From contig UCEZ01000034.1 of the NCBI GenBank assembly GCA_900471525.1, positions 58,856 through 122,855 on the forward strand: a stretch of 64,000 nt of DNA. Reading direction: 5' to 3'. Below, piece by piece: positions 49,630 through 57,957 of this stretch. Numbering within the stretch: position 1 is the stretch's first letter; each line of letters begins with the position of its first letter. The notes under the pieces were generated by a model. That model did no database searches and had not been told where the DNA came from. It was given only the letters and a program-made list of their open reading frames with translations. Source of the DNA: Hyphomicrobiales bacterium (GTDB lineage: Bacteria; Pseudomonadota; Alphaproteobacteria; Rhizobiales; Rhizobiaceae). Position numbers and translations under genes: made by a program.

Positions 49630-50895
49630 GTGATCGATTTCGCCAAGACCCTCTACGCGCGCCACAGCGGCGTCATTCACGCCTATATCTCAATGACAAG
49701 CGGGTCGGCGGGCAGGCTTGTTCTATCGCTTGTCTATTTCATCTGCATTGCCAATGGGCTTTCGATCGCCGAATTCGGCCTGTTCGCCACGGCGTCCGCT
49801 GCCGGCATCATGATTTCGCGGGTCCTTGCCTTCGGCTTCATGTCACCACTCTACCGCGTCGCGACCGTCAAGCCCCTGCTGGTCGGCACCTATAGTACCG
49901 GTTTTGTCGTCGGCGCCCTGCTGTCTCTCCCACTGATCGCCGTCCTTTGCCTTGCGATCTACTATGTCGTTTTCGCACGTGACATCGCACTTGTGGTTTT
50001 CCTCGCCTTCATGGTTGCAGAAATCATCTGCTGGCGCGGGCTGGAAGTCGTCGTCATCGTCCTCAACGGTCTCGGCCGCTTCGGCCGTGCAGCACTGCTG
50101 GTAGTGATCGGCACCGGCATCCGCACCGCCGCGGCGCTCGCCTTTTCGCTCTCGCACTGGGCCTCGCTCGGCACGTGGTCGCTGTTTTACCTGGGCGCCA
50201 ACCTGCTCGCCCTGCTGATCGCCATCGTCTGGTTCTTCCCGAAGGTGCGGCTGCGCTGGCGGCCGAAACTGTATATCCGGCGCTGGGCGGATTCCGTCTC
50301 CGTCGCGGGTGCCGAGGTGCTGTTCTACATCCAGTCGGAATTCGACAAGATCGCGGTTCTGGCGATCGGCGGGCCGGAGGTTTCGGGCATCTATGCGATC
50401 ATCATGCGGCTTGCCGACCTGACAGCATTGCCAGTGCGTTCCTTCAACACGCTGCTCGTCCAGAAGATCATGCGCACGCCGGGCACGATCTCTTCCTGGC
50501 GCACCCGACTGACGATCGAATCCCTGGTCGCGGCAATATCTTTCCTCGCGATCGCCGCGATGGCGATTTATCTCCGGATTTTCCCGAGAGGACTTGGAAA
50601 CAACGTCGCCGAAGCTGCGCCCTACCTCATGGCGGTGCTGCTGGTGCCGTCATTCCGCAATCTGGTCGAGTATCACTCGGAACTGCTCTATGCGACGGGC
50701 CGCACGGTGCGCCGGATGGTCAATCTGGTGATTGCGGGGATCGTGAAGGTTGCCCTGCTCGCCGCCGTCTTCAAGGCCAGCACCGATGTTGCCTATTGGG
50801 CGCCGCTGCTCAACGGCGTCTATCTGGCGCTCTACGCCGCATCCTTCGCCCTCACCTACAGCGCTCTGCGCCGCGAAACGGGTCGGGTGATCTGA
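49630..50895 (+). CDS. Oligosaccharide flippase-like membrane protein
   Basis: A 421-residue protein with about 12 hydrophobic segments, of the size and pattern of MOP/Wzx-type flippases that move lipid-linked oligosaccharides across the inner membrane. The first helix pair follows GSAGRLVLSLVYFICIANGL and the loop VAGAEVLFYIQSEFDKIAVL recalls the polysaccharide biosynthesis family. It starts at GTG (49630) with no strong RBS; an ATG at 49693 is an alternative. It is divergent from the Wzz-like gene and convergent with the transferase-like genes. The family call rests on topology and weak motifs. Confidence 0.7.
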   Translation: MIDFAKTLYARHSGVIHAYISMTSGSAGRLVLSLVYFICIANGLSIAEFGLFATASAAGIMISRVLAFGFMSPLYRVATVKPLLVGTYSTGFVVGALLSLPLIAVLCLAIYYVVFARDIALVVFLAFMVAEIICWRGLEVVVIVLNGLGRFGRAALLVVIGTGIRTAAALAFSLSHWASLGTWSLFYLGANLLALLIAIVWFFPKVRLRWRPKLYIRRWADSVSVAGAEVLFYIQSEFDKIAVLAIGGPEVSGIYAIIMRLADLTALPVRSFNTLLVQKIMRTPGTISSWRTRLTIESLVAAISFLAIAAMAIYLRIFPRGLGNNVAEAAPYLMAVLLVPSFRNLVEYHSELLYATGRTVRRMVNLVIAGIVKVALLAAVFKASTDVAYWAPLLNGVYLALYAASFALTYSALRRETGRVI

Positions 50896-50900
50896 AGAGA

Positions 50901-51782
50901 TCAGGCGGCGCGCTCGAGAACGACGTTGCGGATGTCGGCGAGATCGTGACCGACAAAGGACTGAACGCCGATACCAATCTGATGCGGTGCCATCTCGCGC
51001 ATGAAATGCCTGAGCCCGCTGATGTCACGTGCATAGCTGTCGTCGAACCAGAGGACGTGGCAGAGCCCATCGGGCGAGGCTACATGGCCCTCGCCCATCT
51101 GCACTTCATCGACAAACCTGCCGTAAATCATACATTCGGAAAACTGGCGCGAATGGATCATGGCGCGGGTCCAGTTGCGGCCATGCAACGCCTCGACGTG
51201 ATCAAGCAACGCCCGGCAGCTGTCAGTGCGCCAGGCGATCAGCGTATTGATGTAGTCATTGGCCGGCAGGCTGTAGGGACCGATGCCGAGGAGCCGGTCG
51301 GAATGGGCAAGCCATTCGAGATGGTTGGAACGCATACGTTCACCGATCGCGCCGTCCTTGCGATAGAGCGTCAGCCGGTCGCCCTGCCAAAGGCTTGCAG
51401 GATCGAAATCACGCAGGAAGACCACATCGGAATCGACCGCGAACATCGCCACCTCTTCGATATGCCGGGACAGTGCCAGCCTGCGTAACTGCTGCACATG
51501 CCAGCCGCGCAAAGGCAGGCTGTAGGGGCTGATCCACAGCTTGCGGCGGCCGACCGACATCGGGTCCGGAACGGCACGCAGCCACCACGGCAGGAGATCG
51601 CTCTCGCTAACGACTTGCCGGCGCGACCCTTCCAGTTGCCGGAACAGGGCCACATCGAAAGGCGCGACAAGCAGGTAATGGACCCAGTCGCCCTTCAGCC
51701 GCATATCCATGCTCTCGCACAACAGGCGGCAGCGCTCGAAATCATTGGCGTAGGAGGCCGTAACGACAGCTGTGCGCATCAT
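50901..51782 (-). CDS. DUF6492-like putative glycosyltransferase
   Basis: A 293-residue soluble protein. The N-terminus (AVVTASYANDFERCRLLCES) and a later FAVDSDVVFLRDFDP segment resemble a GT-A nucleotide-sugar fold with a DxD-like motif (DSD at about residue 117). WHVQQLRRLAL and YGRFVDEVQ are also typical of the DUF6492 family. Acceptor and donor are unknown. It is the last of three minus-strand genes of the polysaccharide locus, 8 bp after the WecG/TagA-type gene. Confidence 0.65.
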   Translation of the reverse strand: MMRTAVVTASYANDFERCRLLCESMDMRLKGDWVHYLLVAPFDVALFRQLEGSRRQVVSESDLLPWWLRAVPDPMSVGRRKLWISPYSLPLRGWHVQQLRRLALSRHIEEVAMFAVDSDVVFLRDFDPASLWQGDRLTLYRKDGAIGERMRSNHLEWLAHSDRLLGIGPYSLPANDYINTLIAWRTDSCRALLDHVEALHGRNWTRAMIHSRQFSECMIYGRFVDEVQMGEGHVASPDGLCHVLWFDDSYARDISGLRHFMREMAPHQIGIGVQSFVGHDLADIRNVVLERAA

Positions 51783-51790
51783 GGTTTCCG

Positions 51791-52606
51791 TCAGAACGAT
51801 CGCGATCCGGCGCGTTGCCCGTCGACTTGCGATGGCGTCTCGCGCCCGCTCAGCTTATGGCGGAGAATATAATATATGAACAACGGGTTTCCCAGCAGGT
51901 AACGGCGCCACAGGCGACGCGGCTCATGGACCAGCCGGTGCAGCCATTCCAGGCGCAGGCGCCGTACCGTCGGCGATGCGCGCGGCACTTCCTCGGCCAT
52001 GAAATCGAACAGCGCGCCGACGCTGATCACCAACCGGGCATGGCCCGGGCCGACATGGCGGTCGATCCATTTTTCCTGCTTCGGGCTGCCCATGGCGATC
52101 AACAGGATATCTGGCTTGAGTGCTCGCACCCTGGTCATGACTTCGTCGGATTGGGCCACGTCGAAATAGCCGTCGGCAACCGCAATGAACTCATGCCATG
52201 GCGCATGCCTGCGGAAGTTTTCGGCGGCGCGTTGCAGTATCTCTGGACGGGCACCGATCATGGCGACACGCCTTGGCGTCGTCATGTAGGTCATCAGCGC
52301 CGGCACGAAGTCCGTCCCGTTCAGGTTGGCCGGAAAGGTTTTTCCGTGGAACAGCCAGGATGCCAGATCAATGCCGTGCCCATCAGGCAGGACGATATGG
52401 CGATTGAGGACGGCCCGGTATTCCGGATCGTGCATCATCAGGTTGGCATTGTTGGCGTTGAGGAACGATATCACCGTCTGCCCGATCGGCAGCGACGCAA
52501 TTTCGTCGGCAAACGCGAAAGCATCCGCCCAGCCGAAATCACAGACTGGCATGTCGAGGATCATCCGCTGCGATGCGACGATCGATGGGACCGGAGAGAC
52601 ATTCAT
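51791..52606 (-). CDS. WecG/TagA/CpsF family glycosyltransferase
   Basis: A 271-residue transferase of the WecG/TagA/CpsF (GT26) family, which adds N-acetylmannosamine-type sugars to lipid-linked intermediates. The family core is clear: FLNANNANLMMHDPEYRAVL, then LPDGHGIDLASW, NGTDFVPALM with the catalytic Thr-Asp pair, and LIAMGSPKQEKWIDRH. The start overlaps the stop of the preceding glycosyltransferase (ATGA). The exact sugar and acceptor are not known. Confidence 0.88.
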   Translation of the reverse strand: MNVSPVPSIVASQRMILDMPVCDFGWADAFAFADEIASLPIGQTVISFLNANNANLMMHDPEYRAVLNRHIVLPDGHGIDLASWLFHGKTFPANLNGTDFVPALMTYMTTPRRVAMIGARPEILQRAAENFRRHAPWHEFIAVADGYFDVAQSDEVMTRVRALKPDILLIAMGSPKQEKWIDRHVGPGHARLVISVGALFDFMAEEVPRASPTVRRLRLEWLHRLVHEPRRLWRRYLLGNPLFIYYILRHKLSGRETPSQVDGQRAGSRSF

Positions 52607-53886
52607 CGGGATTTTCCTCCCTCATGCACGGCAAAGCCGTATGGCGCGCCGACCGTTTTCTTTTTCGTTGGTGATGGGTCGGCCAACTCTTCAGCGATGG
52701 CCCGGCCGGGCACGGCGGCTGCTTTTCCGAACCGGGAAAGACCGTCTTCGAGCGTCGCGAGGAGCTTGGTTTTCTGCGCCTGATGGAAGGCCGATCCCGA
52801 CAGGCGCTGACGATTTCCCGCCCGAACCTGCGCCACCTTCTCCGTCAGCAACCGAGCAAAATCAGCCGGATCGTCGGCGATCGCACAATTGCCGGGAAGC
52901 TTGTCAATGCCGCGCAGCGATGCGCTTGTCGCAACGCTCGGCATGCCGAACTCGAAGGTCTCGATGGTCTTCAACTGGACCCCGGTGCCGCCACGGCTGA
53001 TCAGCGGAACGATGGCGCCGGTTTCGACAAAGGCGCGGGCGTCCGGCACGCGGCCGAGAAAATGAGTGCCGGGATGGGAAACCACGGGAGCATCGGCCAA
53101 CTGGCCGGCAATGCCGATCGACATATCGGCGGGCAACAGCGGCACGACCTTGGAAAGGAACCAATCGAGGCCGATCCGGTTTGCCTGCCAGCTCCACGTC
53201 CCGATCAGGGTCAGATCGTATTGTGGCAGCTTTTCGACACTGCTCTGCGGCAAATCCCAGCGCGTCACCAGCGGCAGGACGGCAGCCCGGTCGGAGACCG
53301 TGTAGCCGAACCCGAACCGATCGGCCTCGGCAAAGGTCCAGATCGCCGAGGCAGCCTGGGTCAGTTGTCGCTCGACCTGTTCAAGATAATGCGCCTCGCG
53401 CTTGAACAAGAGCCGTTCCAGCCGTCCCGACGCGGTGGCCGCATTTTCGAGCGCCGAATCGGCCTCGACATTGTGGGCGATGTAGATCGTCGGGTATTTC
53501 TGGAAGACGGAGGCAAAAGCACCCGGCAATTGCACGGAATTGAGGACAATACCGTCGAACGGCTGTAAACTCCGCAACAACGTCTCGATGTGGTCGCGGG
53601 TGACCTGCAGCATCTTCGCCGAAGACAGGCTTGTGCGATTGAGCAAGGCCGTTGCCAGCCAGCGCAGCTTGGTCGACGCGCCAACCTTGGCATTGGTGAC
53701 TTCGAGTTCGCCCAGGACATGCGTATCGCCACCCGGAGCCGGATTTTGCCCCGGTTGCAGGTAACCGATCACGCTCACCCGGTGGCCGAGGGCGCGAAGA
53801 CCGTCGAGGACGGCGCGGTTGGCAATGTCAAACCCCGATGAAGGGTTCTCCACCGGCACCAGCGAGGAAACGAAAACCAGATGCAT
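52603..53886 (-). CDS. Glycosyltransferase (GT4-like)
   Basis: A 427-residue GT-B-fold transferase. It opens MHLVFVSSLVPVENPSSGFD, typical of family 1/4 transferases, followed by an N-terminal Rossmann half with IYIAHNVEADSALENAA and a C-terminal half with LISRGGTGVQLKTIETFEFGMPSVATS, given here as GGTGVQLKTIETFEFG, which holds the E-x7-E nucleotide-sugar site. The ATG at 53886 removes an unlikely 26-residue leader. First of three tightly packed minus-strand genes (4-bp overlap with the next). Confidence 0.8.
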   Translation of the reverse strand: MHLVFVSSLVPVENPSSGFDIANRAVLDGLRALGHRVSVIGYLQPGQNPAPGGDTHVLGELEVTNAKVGASTKLRWLATALLNRTSLSSAKMLQVTRDHIETLLRSLQPFDGIVLNSVQLPGAFASVFQKYPTIYIAHNVEADSALENAATASGRLERLLFKREAHYLEQVERQLTQAASAIWTFAEADRFGFGYTVSDRAAVLPLVTRWDLPQSSVEKLPQYDLTLIGTWSWQANRIGLDWFLSKVVPLLPADMSIGIAGQLADAPVVSHPGTHFLGRVPDARAFVETGAIVPLISRGGTGVQLKTIETFEFGMPSVATSASLRGIDKLPGNCAIADDPADFARLLTEKVAQVRAGNRQRLSGSAFHQAQKTKLLATLEDGLSRFGKAAAVPGRAIAEELADPSPTKKKTVGAPYGFAVHEGGKSR

Positions 53887-54046
53887 GCTGCCACACGAGA
53901 CTTGAGAACAACTGCCCGGACTGTAGCAACACGGCGTAAAATGGCCTTTAAACCATTCATTCAAAAGCGAATTTGCAAATTTAGTATCTGTTTAGGAAGA
54001 TTTGCTTTAGTGCTTGTCAGATCGCTGCCTTCAACAGGTTCTCGCC

Positions 54047-55036
54047 ATGACCGCGCCCGCCCAGGATGTGACTGTATTTTACCAAACGGCGGTCGATACG
54101 AATGACAGCATCGAGCTGGTCGTCACACTGCCGACGTTTCGCCGGCCCGAGCATTTGCTGAAAACCTTGAAAACCGTGATTTCGCAGGAGCCTAGTTGCC
54201 CGTTCGCGATCGTGGTCATGGACAACGACGCGGACGGCCTTGAAGGGGCGAACGCGGCAAAAACGTTCTTTGCCAATCACCGGATCAACGCCCTCGTGGT
54301 GATCGCGCACCAGCGCGGAAATTGCCACGCCTACAATGCCGGCTGGTCGATGGCGCTCGCCACCTATCCCAATCTCCACGCCATTGCGGTGATCGATGAC
54401 GATGAGATAGCGGCACCAGACTGGCTCGACAGTCTCGTTTCGGTACATAGGCAGACGCGAGCGGATCTGGTGGGCGGACCGCAGCTACCCGATTTCGAAG
54501 ACATGACGCGCAATGACCAGAAGCGACATCCGGTCTTTATGCCCCACTACGATACGACAGGCCCGGTTCCGATCCTTTACTCCTCGGGCAACGTGTTGAT
54601 CACGCGGCCAGTGCTCGACGCCATGCCGAGACCGTTTCTCGATCCGCTGTTCAATTTCATCGGTGGGGGAGACAGCGATTTCTACCGCCGCTGCCGGGAG
54701 AAGGATTTCACCTTCGCCTGGGCCGCAGATGCCTGGGTTGCCGAAACCATCCCGGCGCGGCGAACGGAAATGTCCTGGATCAGGGCACGCAGCTTACGGA
54801 ATGGCGCGATTTCGGCACTGCTCGAACATCGCGCCGCGCCCGGTCTTGCCGGCCGCGCCAAGACAATCGCCAAATCGCTGGCACTACTTGCAGCCTCCCC
54901 ATTTCGCGGCTTCTCGCTGTGGAGATCAAGCAACCTGCCATCGGCGGGGCTTTACCACTTTCATGTGGCCTGCGGACGTCTGATGATGGAGTTCGGCTTC
55001 GTCAACGAGCAGTATCGCAACCCGGAAAAAAACTAA
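54047..55036 (+). CDS. Family 2 glycosyltransferase
   Basis: A 329-residue GT-A-fold transferase. ELVVTLPTFRRPEHLLKTL is the first strand-helix of GT2, and AVIDDDEIAAPDWLDSLV contains the metal/nucleotide DxD motif (about residues 116-119). SGNVLITRPVLDAM and GGGDSDFYRRCREKDF follow as in GT2 acceptor-site segments. The ATG at 54047 has CAGGT 8 nt upstream. It is divergent from the GT4-like gene and its stop is 18 bp from the convergent flagellar-locus gene. The sugar is unknown. Confidence 0.85.
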   Translation: MTAPAQDVTVFYQTAVDTNDSIELVVTLPTFRRPEHLLKTLKTVISQEPSCPFAIVVMDNDADGLEGANAAKTFFANHRINALVVIAHQRGNCHAYNAGWSMALATYPNLHAIAVIDDDEIAAPDWLDSLVSVHRQTRADLVGGPQLPDFEDMTRNDQKRHPVFMPHYDTTGPVPILYSSGNVLITRPVLDAMPRPFLDPLFNFIGGGDSDFYRRCREKDFTFAWAADAWVAETIPARRTEMSWIRARSLRNGAISALLEHRAAPGLAGRAKTIAKSLALLAASPFRGFSLWRSSNLPSAGLYHFHVACGRLMMEFGFVNEQYRNPEKN

Positions 55037-55054
55037 GCAGCGTCGGCTTTCGGC

Positions 55055-55624
55055 TCAATGACCGGCCGCCGCCGCGCGCTTTTCGCTTTCGGGCATTTCG
55101 TCATGCGCGGTTTCGCCGTGCTTGTCGACGATCGATACCGGCTTGCGCTGCGGCTCGTTCGCCGCATTGGCAACACGAGCAACATCAGCCTTCGACAGGT
55201 ATTCAAGCTGCTCGACCAGCACCTCGAAGATCACTTCGTCGCGAAGCTGTTTGTTGAGCCCGTCCTTCACTGCTGTTTTGAAATTCGCAAGGTCGAAGTT
55301 GCTGGTGTCGGCGACGTTGATGAGCTTCTGGCCGACGAGAATGTCGAACAGCGCATTCGTCACCGATTCCTTCAGCGGAACTTCCATCTGCTTGGCCTTG
55401 GCCTTGTCGACCGAGAACGACAGTTTGGTGAGGAAGTAGCCCTGCACTGCGCCATCGGTGATCACCGGCACAGTAATCAACTCGCCCGGCACATATTCCT
55501 GCAACGCGCGGCGTTCAGCTTCCGCATCCGTTTCCACCGGCGCCGACGCATGCTGGATCGAAAAATAGACGGACCCGAGCGATACGGCGCAAATCCAGAC
55601 ACCGGTGAAAACGAGCTTTAACAT
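55055..55624 (-). CDS. Membrane-anchored protein at the end of the flagellar operon
   Basis: A 189-residue protein with one N-terminal transmembrane segment (residues 3-22, LKLVFTGVWICAVSLGSVYF) and a periplasmic domain of about 150 residues containing QGYFLTKLSFSVDKAKAKQM and KDGLNKQLRDEVIFEVLVEQ. It resembles in plan a FliL-like flagellar protein (short TM plus soluble domain), but lacks enough signature to name it. The start overlaps the upstream stop (TGATG), so it is coupled to the gene before it. Probable structural or stator-associated role in the flagellum, inferred from position. Confidence 0.6.
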   Translation of the reverse strand: MLKLVFTGVWICAVSLGSVYFSIQHASAPVETDAEAERRALQEYVPGELITVPVITDGAVQGYFLTKLSFSVDKAKAKQMEVPLKESVTNALFDILVGQKLINVADTSNFDLANFKTAVKDGLNKQLRDEVIFEVLVEQLEYLSKADVARVANAANEPQRKPVSIVDKHGETAHDEMPESEKRAAAAGH

Positions 55625-55995
55625 CAGAAATCGCCGTACCGGAATTGCTGCTCGGAGTAGATACCGTCGGCGTCGGCGTCCTGCACGGCAGTCTTCAGAA
55701 GATCAACCACCGACCGGCAAGCTTCCATATGCGCATTCACCTTCTGCGAATTCGCCATCAGCTTGGTTTTGATGTGCCGGGTCTGTGAGACGAAGGACGG
55801 CGATATCTCGTTCGGCGAGGCGTCGCGATGCAGCATCGTCAGTTCGTACAGGCAACGGCTCTTGCGGGCGTTGGATGCCTTCAGATCGAAGCTCGGATCG
55901 ATGCCGATCCGCGTGTTCTCGTTGTCGAGGATCATTTCGAGACGCCCCAGCACGTTCTGGATACGCACGTCACTCGATGTTGCAACTTCCATCAT
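55624..55995 (-). CDS. FlgN-like putative flagellar chaperone
   Basis: A 123-residue soluble helical protein. VLGRLEMILDNENTRIG and KKLMANSQKVNAHMEACRSV-like segments give the long-helix plan of FlgN, which escorts FlgK and FlgL to the export gate, but no single diagnostic motif is present. It starts with consecutive ATG codons (55995 or 55992; GGGAG fits the second better). Its stop overlaps the next start. It lies in the flagellar operon after the rod-binding protein gene. FlgN is a guess from size, helicity and place. Confidence 0.45.
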   Translation of the reverse strand: MMEVATSSDVRIQNVLGRLEMILDNENTRIGIDPSFDLKASNARKSRCLYELTMLHRDASPNEISPSFVSQTRHIKTKLMANSQKVNAHMEACRSVVDLLKTAVQDADADGIYSEQQFRYGDF

Positions 55996-56098
55996 TTGGC
56001 TCCCGTTGGCGCTTGCTGCACGCGGGTCTGGGCCCTCGGCGTGACATGTGCGCTAAACTTCTGTGTCAGGTCAGCCCGGGTTCTCTCCCGGGACATCC

Positions 56099-56665
56099 TC
56101 AGGCTTGTTGGCTCTTGTCTTCAGTTTCCATGAAATTGGCGACGGCCTTGCGCTCGTACTCCTGCACCATGCTCAGCGCGACATTGTTGTCGTTTCCATC
56201 GAGCGATGCGTTCACCCGGTCGGGACCTTCCGAGCCGACGATACGGTCCGTCACCATGCGCTCGGCGATGCCGACGCCGTCGCCCTGTGCCATGACATTG
56301 CCGATTTGCTCGGCCATCATGCTCTTCCACATGTCGCCAGCCGTGCCCTTGCCGTAGATCTCTTCGCTTTCGGTGGGCAGCATCGACTTCACGAAGTTCT
56401 GCAGCACCATGGCTTCGAACTTGCGGTAGCTTTCCGGAATCTTCTTGGCCTCGGCCCGATTGTTGATGTCGCCAAGGCTGTTGGTCGGGCTGTCCTGGTT
56501 GAGGACCGCAACCGTGTTGGCAAAGCCGGTTCCATTCTCGGCAAGGCTCGTCGCCTGGAAAGCGGCGCGGTTGGCTTTCAGCCGCGCCTGCGCTTCCTGC
56601 ACTTCGGCCGGATCGGCCGCGCGCACGACATCCATCACCAGGTCACTTGGAGGAGAAATGGCCAT
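56099..56665 (-). CDS. Rod-binding protein (FlgJ N-terminal type)
   Basis: A 188-residue protein with the rod-binding domain of FlgJ at about residues 78-130: FEAMVLQNFVKSMLPTESEE, then KGTAGDMWKSMMAEQIGNVMAQG. The muramidase half found in enterobacterial FlgJ is missing, as in other alphaproteobacteria, where a separate enzyme opens the peptidoglycan for the rod. The gene is often called cheL or flgJ in rhizobia. ATG at 56665 with AGAGG upstream. It lies between the FliJ-like and FlgN-like genes of the operon. Confidence 0.82.
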   Translation of the reverse strand: MAISPPSDLVMDVVRAADPAEVQEAQARLKANRAAFQATSLAENGTGFANTVAVLNQDSPTNSLGDINNRAEAKKIPESYRKFEAMVLQNFVKSMLPTESEEIYGKGTAGDMWKSMMAEQIGNVMAQGDGVGIAERMVTDRIVGSEGPDRVNASLDGNDNNVALSMVQEYERKAVANFMETEDKSQQA

Positions 56666-56785
56666 GCGGTATCCTCTCGGTCACAGAGTCCAGGCGGCGT
56701 GCATATCAACGCCAGCGATAACTCCATAAATTCAGCAATTTAAGTAAGCGGCCCGGATACATGGACACCCGGTCCTGAAGCCTCA

Positions 56786-57202
56786 CTATGACCGGCCAAC
56801 CTTACCGGAAGCTGGTGAGCCGCTCATCACATGCTGATCGACGAGATCGTATATGGCGTTGTCGGCCTCGGCGCGATCTTCCAGGACCCGCGCATCCTTC
56901 ATGTTTTCCTCCAGCCGATCACCCTTAGCCCGCTCCTTGAGAACGCGGGTTTCGTGCCCCTGCTGGATGCCGAGAAGCATCTGGTCCTTCTGCGCGAGAC
57001 GCCCTAGCTGCGAGGCATAGTGCCCGGAAAACATCGCGTGCAGCGGGCTTGCAGATCCCATTGCGTCGGCCACGACATCGATGGTCTCGGCGAGATTTCG
57101 GCGCTGCCTGGCGGTTTCGGCCAGTTCACTTTCCGCCATCTGCTCAAGATGCCGCTGCACGGCGACGAGGCGTTTGAGTTTTTCGGATCGGCTTTTCGTC
57201 AT
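56786..57202 (-). CDS. FliJ-like coiled-coil protein
   Basis: A 138-residue, highly charged helical protein (SRSEKLKRLVAVQRHLEQMA, then QKDQMLLGIQQGHETRVLKE) with two long antiparallel coiled-coil segments, the plan of the FliJ stalk in the flagellar export ATPase. It starts 2 bp after the fliR stop codon, so it is translated with the export gate genes. The length agrees with FliJ (about 145). The name rests on helical pattern and position only. Confidence 0.55.
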   Translation of the reverse strand: MTKSRSEKLKRLVAVQRHLEQMAESELAETARQRRNLAETIDVVADAMGSASPLHAMFSGHYASQLGRLAQKDQMLLGIQQGHETRVLKERAKGDRLEENMKDARVLEDRAEADNAIYDLVDQHVMSGSPASGKVGRS

Positions 57203-57204
57203 CG

Positions 57205-57957
57205 CTAGCCCCCTTGCATCACCGATCCGAAGCCATCGGCAAACAGCTTCAGCATCGCGGCGATGCCGAGATAAAGGAGAAACATGCCGCCCATAATGAG
57301 ATAGGGCAGCGAGATGAAATAGAGCGGCATCTGCGGTGCCAGCTTGTTGACCATGCCGATGGCGACGTTGAACAAAAGGCCATAGATGATGAAGGGGCTC
57401 GCCAGCCGCAGCATGATGTAGAACGTGGTCTCGAGCGCATTGGTCAGCGTGATCAGCACGCCCTGCGGATCGAAGCCGACGCCGAGCGGCATTACCTTGT
57501 AGGAATCAACGATGCTCGACAGGATGACGTGGTGGAAATCGAGCATGAAGAGGACCATCAGTCCGGCAAAGCTGATCAGGTTGGTCAGCTGATTTTCAGC
57601 CGTATCTTCCAGCACGTCGGCAGCCGGCGGGGCGTTGAAGCCGATCATCATGGTGATGACGGTGCCGGTGAATTGCAGCCCGAGAACGTAATAGCGGGCG
57701 ATCAAGCCGATGACGCCGCCGATGACAGTCTCGGTGGCGACGATGTAGATATAGGTGTGGCCCTTGCCGGAGATCTGGGGGTAAATGTCGTTCCACATGA
57801 TCGGCAGGATCGCCATGGAGATCGCCAACGCAACGAAGATGCGGATCTGGACCGAAACGCGCGCCGTCGAAAATCCAGGCATGACCATGATGCAGGCGCC
57901 GATCCGGCAGAATGCGGCGAAGAGCGCCAGCACCGTGCCTTCAGGATCGGTGATCAT
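57205..57957 (-). CDS. fliR: Flagellar export gate protein FliR
   Basis: A 250-residue inner-membrane protein with about six helices. [24 protein letters not shown] at the start, [28 protein letters not shown] (core FTGTVITMM) in the middle and [19 protein letters not shown] near the end are typical FliR segments. It forms the export gate with FliP and FliQ. The ATG overlaps the flhA stop (ATGA). Confidence 0.95.
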   Translation of the reverse strand: MITDPEGTVLALFAAFCRIGACIMVMPGFSTARVSVQIRIFVALAISMAILPIMWNDIYPQISGKGHTYIYIVATETVIGGVIGLIARYYVLGLQFTGTVITMMIGFNAPPAADVLEDTAENQLTNLISFAGLMVLFMLDFHHVILSSIVDSYKVMPLGVGFDPQGVLITLTNALETTFYIMLRLASPFIIYGLLFNVAIGMVNKLAPQMPLYFISLPYLIMGGMFLLYLGIAAMLKLFADGFGSVMQGG

